From assembly GCA_002393955.1 (NCBI GenBank), contig DGSK01000028.1, forward strand, positions 17,917-81,916: a stretch of 64,000 bases of DNA, in the 5' to 3' direction. Under the pieces are notes generated by a model. The model saw only the letters and a program-made list of their open reading frames with translations. It was not told the DNA's origin and did not search any database. This document shows positions 60,026-64,000 of this stretch, in pieces (the stretch's first letter is position 1; the number at the start of each line of letters is the position of its first letter). Source of the stretch: Lachnospiraceae bacterium UBA4364. GTDB lineage: Bacteria; Bacillota; Clostridia; Lachnospirales; Lachnospiraceae. Made by a program: the position numbers and the translations under genes.

Positions 60026-62611
60026 CTATTTTCCGCCCTCATAATAAGAATACGTGAAGAAACGGTTTCCCGAATTTGCAAAATACCCTTCGTATTCTCC
60101 CCGGTTCACCCGTTCCAGATCACCGTTCATAGGATCCATTATAACAAGAATAACTTTATTATACCCTATTATAAGGTAATATTTATCTGCCATGCAGGCT
60201 AAAACAGGAATGTCCCTTGCAGTGTAATACAGAACACTGTCAAGGTCACAGCCGCATAAGTCAAGTGCAGTGGACTTTTCCATAACAGACTCTATTATAT
60301 CAGCTTCTGAAAGATTATCATTTTCAGGATACTCTTTTACGGAAACATTTTCATAGGAGGTTATAACATCAATGCATGCTCTTAAAGTATCCTCCCTCGT
60401 ACTTACCTGCACAGCCTTCGCTGCTTCATCATTGATTGCCATTATCTGATTCTTCTCCGGCATAGTCGTACGCCTGAAAACAGTCCGTCCCCTGTTATCC
60501 CTGACCGTTCCGTTTTCCGCATCCGCAACTGTAACCGCATCACACGACCGGCTATAGATTTCTTCGATCCTGCCATTATATGTCTGGACAAAATATCTTT
60601 TATCCACAGGCATATTGTCAATCCTGGCACTTCTTTCGCCCTCATAAATTACCTGTTTGGGATTCAGCAGCTGAAGAGTCTTAAGATCCACTGATTTTTT
60701 CAGTACCAGCTGGGTGATATTTTCATATGCATCGGTAACAGCAAGTTCTGTAACATTTTTTCCATGGAGAGGCGTGGAATTGTCTAGAAGCTGGTCGTCG
60801 GGAAGTGCTGTCATGGTTCCGGATGCACTTATGGAGGACAGTTTCAGGGTATACATTCCTTCACCTCTTACGACATCTGTTACATAAGAATTCTGAGGCA
60901 CATATTCCTTTACAATACTCCCGTTCCATTCACAGATCTGTATCTGATACATAGGAAAAACCACATGTCCCGAAATATCTTCCAGCATATCATTTCTGCG
61001 GGTTATCCCGTATACTATATCATCGCCAAAAAAGCCGACCGGAACAATTCCTTCGCCTGGAAGTACACTTATATTTTTTATGCTGCCGGTCACCATATTA
61101 AGCAGTGACAGGTTGCTGGCATAACGGTCTTCACCATAAGTGTCTACCCAGGCTGCCATCTGCCCGTTTGAAGATGCACAAAAGTGATCCCTGTCAAGGT
61201 CGTCAGTCAGAATATCTGTATCTCCCGTTCTCAGGTCTATCCTGTAAAACGAGTCATTGAGGTAGAAAAATCCCTCGCCGGAAGAATTCGCATATGCCGC
61301 CCTGCTTATGTCATATTTAAGAAATTCAAATGAACCGCTATACGGAATAAAAGCTTCTTCTTCAACTGTATTTCGCACACTGTCATAATAATATACAGAA
61401 ATTCCATTCATGCCCTCATGTATACCGCGGTTTATATAGCCGTAAACAGCAAAGCGAACATTGCCGGTTTCATCCACGCTGAATATCTTTATTCCGTTAT
61501 CAGGATCAAGTTCCCTTATGTCAGACATATCATTGTCATAAAAACCGAATACATATGCCAGTTTACTATCCGGCATGTTATATACAAACAGCCTGCCGCA
61601 ATTAATAAAAGCAAGACAGTTTCCGTCGTTGTTTTCGCTCATTACAACATTCCTGTCAACAATACCCAAAATCACCTTATTCTCTGTAAGGTCCCCTGTA
61701 TCCATATCAAAAATATGTTCCATGGTACGCTTATAATCAAGCAGGTACATACGCTCATCCCCAAGCCTCATCCTGTATGTCTCATATACCATATAGCACA
61801 TTTTCCTGTTGTTTTCCGGAACCTCGGCCCGAAAACTTATATCAATGACCGCTGTCTCAGCATCTATGTCTCTTATCACAGCCTCCGGTTCCGATATCCT
61901 GCTGATATTGAGCGTGCCATAGCATATCTGGTCAAGACTGCAGTGTATATCCACCTTTTCAAAGGTTGTATTGTCGCCCTGTTCATTGCTCTCCAGATAT
62001 GTTGCCAATTCCTTGCCCCTGCTCCTGTCAAAAGTAGTGTCACTGAATTTATACGAAAATGCCAATTTTTCCGCATATGCAGTATCGTCATTTCTGACTA
62101 CCGTTGTGTAATACCGTATTACCTTATTGTCACCGGTCGTGAGAAAAATGCACAGTGAATATTCCTCTCCGTATGCCATCAGATCCTTCAAAGTTATGTC
62201 TGCCGTCATTCCGTCTTCTGACTCGATATAGTCCAGGACTTCCGTATCCTCTATCAGTCTTCCGTCTGAAAGCGAACGGACCTGAAAGCTTATTTTCTGA
62301 ATTACATTTCCGAAACAGTCTACCTCTATTGACAGCTTACGGTCAGCACCTACAGCTGTCACGGAATCATGCATTCTGTATATATCCATATCTGTAATGT
62401 AGCCCTTCATACGGTTGTAGCGCATTCCGTCAGCCTTAAACACCACCGACGGGAAGGTGGCATGACTCATTTCCGTAGTCATATCTGTATTACCTTTATT
62501 CATCAGGGCGCTTGTTACAAAAACAGACACAAGAAAAACAACAACGCAGAATATTATTCTGAGCAGCAAAAGCGTGATCTTCATTCTGTTGACATTGTTA
62601 TTCTTCATCAT
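60026..62611 (-). CDS. Large anchored protein with propeller-like and C39-like regions
   Basis: 861 residues. One membrane segment near residues 12-35 (LLLRIIFCVVVFLVSVFVTS), the rest outside. The middle (about 300-680) has repeating beta units (LAFINCGRLFVYNM, YLNDSFYRIDLRTGDTDIL, SNGQMAAWVDTYGEDRY) like a beta propeller. The last 80 residues (DLCGCDLDSVLYYTARDIPVLACMADKYYLI, GYNKVILVIMDPMNGDL in pieces, NSGNRFFTYSY) look like a C39-like papain fold, apparently without the N-terminal catalytic Cys. Function unknown. Start assigned at 62611; ATG codons 1 and 9 residues later are alternatives, and no strong site is seen. Confidence 0.65.
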   Translation of the reverse strand: MMKNNNVNRMKITLLLLRIIFCVVVFLVSVFVTSALMNKGNTDMTTEMSHATFPSVVFKADGMRYNRMKGYITDMDIYRMHDSVTAVGADRKLSIEVDCFGNVIQKISFQVRSLSDGRLIEDTEVLDYIESEDGMTADITLKDLMAYGEEYSLCIFLTTGDNKVIRYYTTVVRNDDTAYAEKLAFSYKFSDTTFDRSRGKELATYLESNEQGDNTTFEKVDIHCSLDQICYGTLNISRISEPEAVIRDIDAETAVIDISFRAEVPENNRKMCYMVYETYRMRLGDERMYLLDYKRTMEHIFDMDTGDLTENKVILGIVDRNVVMSENNDGNCLAFINCGRLFVYNMPDSKLAYVFGFYDNDMSDIRELDPDNGIKIFSVDETGNVRFAVYGYINRGIHEGMNGISVYYYDSVRNTVEEEAFIPYSGSFEFLKYDISRAAYANSSGEGFFYLNDSFYRIDLRTGDTDILTDDLDRDHFCASSNGQMAAWVDTYGEDRYASNLSLLNMVTGSIKNISVLPGEGIVPVGFFGDDIVYGITRRNDMLEDISGHVVFPMYQIQICEWNGSIVKEYVPQNSYVTDVVRGEGMYTLKLSSISASGTMTALPDDQLLDNSTPLHGKNVTELAVTDAYENITQLVLKKSVDLKTLQLLNPKQVIYEGERSARIDNMPVDKRYFVQTYNGRIEEIYSRSCDAVTVADAENGTVRDNRGRTVFRRTTMPEKNQIMAINDEAAKAVQVSTREDTLRACIDVITSYENVSVKEYPENDNLSEADIIESVMEKSTALDLCGCDLDSVLYYTARDIPVLACMADKYYLIIGYNKVILVIMDPMNGDLERVNRGEYEGYFANSGNRFFTYSYYEGGK

Positions 62612-62625
62612 TGACTACACACATA

Positions 62626-62656
62626 AAAGCCCTCCCTTATTACTCAGGAGGGCTTT
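62626..62656 (-). terminator. Terminator of the ATP synthase operon
   Basis: Perfect 10-bp stem (AAAGCCCTCC 62626-62635 with GGAGGGCTTT 62647-62656), loop of 11, followed by TTTTATG on the minus strand, about 15 bases behind the atpC stop. Confidence 0.9.
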
Positions 62657-62670
62657 AAAGCTTATTCATA

Positions 62671-63069
62671 CTATCTGAGACAGTTTATTCTGGCAAGTGC
62701 TCTCTGAAGTGCAACCGTTGCTCTGTCAAGGTCTATGCCTTCTCCTTTGGCCGCTATCCTTTCCCTTGCCCTTTCTTCCGCTGACTGGGCTCTTTCAATA
62801 TCTATCTCATCCGGCCATTCGATTGCTTCCGCAAGTATCGTTACCTTGTCCGGAAGTATCTCAGCAAAGCCGGCATGAAGAGCCGCTTTTTTCTCGCCGT
62901 CAGGCTCTGTGATAGTCAGCACACCAGGCCTAATGATGACTGTCATCGGAACGTGATTTCTGTATATGCCAATCTCACCCTCCGTTGTATTGAACTCAGC
63001 CATCTCTACATCACCTTCATAGAAGACATTATCCGGTTCTATTATCCTTAATGCAAATGTATCTGCCAT
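62671..63069 (-). CDS. atpC: ATP synthase epsilon subunit
   Basis: 132 residues. F1 central-stalk subunit; its C-terminal helices inhibit rotation. N-terminal beta-sandwich LRIIEPDNVFYEGDVEMAEF and TTEGEIGIYRNHVPM, and helical C-terminus ending RATVALQRALARINCLR. Last gene of the atp operon, 79 bases behind atpD. Confidence 0.97.
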   Translation of the reverse strand: MADTFALRIIEPDNVFYEGDVEMAEFNTTEGEIGIYRNHVPMTVIIRPGVLTITEPDGEKKAALHAGFAEILPDKVTILAEAIEWPDEIDIERAQSAEERARERIAAKGEGIDLDRATVALQRALARINCLR

Positions 63070-63148
63070 ATCCTGTTTCTTTCCTGACTGAAATTATTAG
63101 GCCTTGAAAAACACATTATCTGCCTAATAGCGTTTACTTTACTTATGC

Positions 63149-64000
63149 TTATGCCTGCTTATTAGCCCTCTCCACTACCTCATCGATAGAGCCGGCATTG
63201 AGGAAGAATCCCTCAGGAATGTCATCATGCTTACCTGCAAGAATCTCCTTGAATCCTCTTATTGTCTCAGCAATGGGAACATACTTTCCCTCCATACCTG
63301 TGAACTGAGTAGCAACGAAGAAAGGCTGTGAAAGATAACGCTGCACCTTTCTTGCACGGCTTACCACAAGACGGTCTTCCTCCGAAAGCTCATCCATACC
63401 GAGAATTGCGATTATATCCTGCAGTTCCTTGTATTTCTGAAGTATCTCCTGTACTCCTCTGGCCACCTGATAGTGTTCCTCGCCAACCACTCTGGGATCG
63501 AGTATCCTGGATGTGGAATCAAGGGGATCCACTGCCGGGTAAATACCCTGCTCGGAAATCGCTCTGGAAAGAACCGTGGTAGCATCCAGATGTGCAAATG
63601 TTGTTGCAGGCGCCGGATCAGTAAGGTCATCGGCAGGCACATAAACTGCCTGTACCGATGTAATGGAACCATCTTTAGTAGATGTGATACGCTCCTGAAG
63701 AGCACCCATTTCCGTCTGCAGTGTAGGCTGGTAACCAACGGCTGAAGGAACACGTCCAAGAAGCGCAGACACTTCCGAACCAGCCTGTGTGAAGCGGAAA
63801 ATATTATCTATGAAAAGCAGCACATCCTTACCGCCCTTATCACGGAAATACTCAGCCATCGTAAGTCCTGAAAGACCTACTCTCATTCTTGCTCCGGGGG
63901 GCTCATTCATCTGACCGAATACCATGGCTGTCTTCTCGATAACGCCAGATTCGCTCATTTCATGGTAAAGGTCATTACCCTCACGGGTACGCTCACCTAC
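63149..64000 (-). CDS. atpD: ATP synthase beta subunit (5' end cut by window)
   Basis: The last 284 residues of the catalytic F1 subunit; its start is beyond base 64000. Conserved stretches: VFGQMNEPPGARMRVGLSGL, DVLLFIDNIFRFTQAGSEVS, LLGRVPSAVGYQPTL, PADDLTDPAPATTFAHLDAT and LGMDELSEEDRLVV. The frame runs without stop to the window edge. Confidence 0.98.
   Translation of the reverse strand, partial: VGERTREGNDLYHEMSESGVIEKTAMVFGQMNEPPGARMRVGLSGLTMAEYFRDKGGKDVLLFIDNIFRFTQAGSEVSALLGRVPSAVGYQPTLQTEMGALQERITSTKDGSITSVQAVYVPADDLTDPAPATTFAHLDATTVLSRAISEQGIYPAVDPLDSTSRILDPRVVGEEHYQVARGVQEILQKYKELQDIIAILGMDELSEEDRLVVSRARKVQRYLSQPFFVATQFTGMEGKYVPIAETIRGFKEILAGKHDDIPEGFFLNAGSIDEVVERANKQA

Overview
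The window looks like the chromosome of an anaerobic Firmicute of the Lachnospiraceae (Butyrivibrio/Roseburia-like). Reasons: a T-box in front of pheST, the short HisG with its HisZ partner, an N6-type TrmN and RicT in the holB cluster, TIGR03960/DUF2344 radical-SAM genes next to an RNase E/G, DUF5688 and CotH proteins, and strong GGAGG ribosome sites. Genus is not decided. Almost everything is housekeeping and most genes lie on the minus strand. No intact mobile element, CRISPR array or rRNA was seen.

Layout. 1-3.6 kb: tsf (cut by the window edge), rpsB and a CotH-like kinase gene. 3.6-5.96 kb: an AT-rich strip of broken genes that I read as a relic of polymorphic toxin/immunity cassettes. 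5.96-9.7 kb (plus strand): a membrane-anchored FKBP/trigger-factor-like isomerase and a three-gene polar amino-acid ABC importer. 9.75-18 kb (minus): an SH3b wall protein, tRNA-Arg(CCG), a DUF5688 gene, a palindrome-rich spacer, efp, aroQ, aroK, an EF-G paralogue and a lipoprotein. 18.2-20.9 kb (plus): tyrA and aroA, so four shikimate/tyrosine genes lie within 8 kb. 20.9-29.2 kb (minus): DegV, PilZ, queA, an M18 aminopeptidase, and pheS-pheT behind a T-box. 29.2-33 kb: a BrkB/YihY membrane protein directly behind a probable 6S RNA, a short soluble chemoreceptor-like protein, and a protein with about eight SHOCT-like helical hairpins.

33.1-42.1 kb: an RNase E/G-DUF2344-radical SAM set, then hisZ-hisG-hisD-hisB-hisIE; hisH, hisA and hisF are absent, yet HisIE carries an extra HisF-like N-terminus. 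42.2-47.4 kb: a 1712-residue DUF4011 helicase with transglutaminase-like and nuclease-like ends, the best defence-related candidate. 47.5-58.3 kb: a run matching the Bacillus yaaO-tmk-yaaR-holB-ricT-trmN-rsmI neighbourhood, with a guanylate-kinase-like gene in the tmk position, preceded by an L,D-transpeptidase with its own promoter. 58.6-62.6 kb: an NlpC/P60 hydrolase with a coiled coil and an 861-residue anchored protein. 62.6-64 kb: atpC and the 3' part of atpD.

The most interesting items are the toxin/immunity relic, the DUF4011 protein, the HisF-HisIE fusion, the SHOCT-repeat protein with its chemoreceptor-like neighbour, the 6S RNA whose terminator runs into the brkB start, and two palindrome clusters, one of them lodged between the pheST T-box and pheS. 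All database-type assignments are from recognition of motifs and were not searched.
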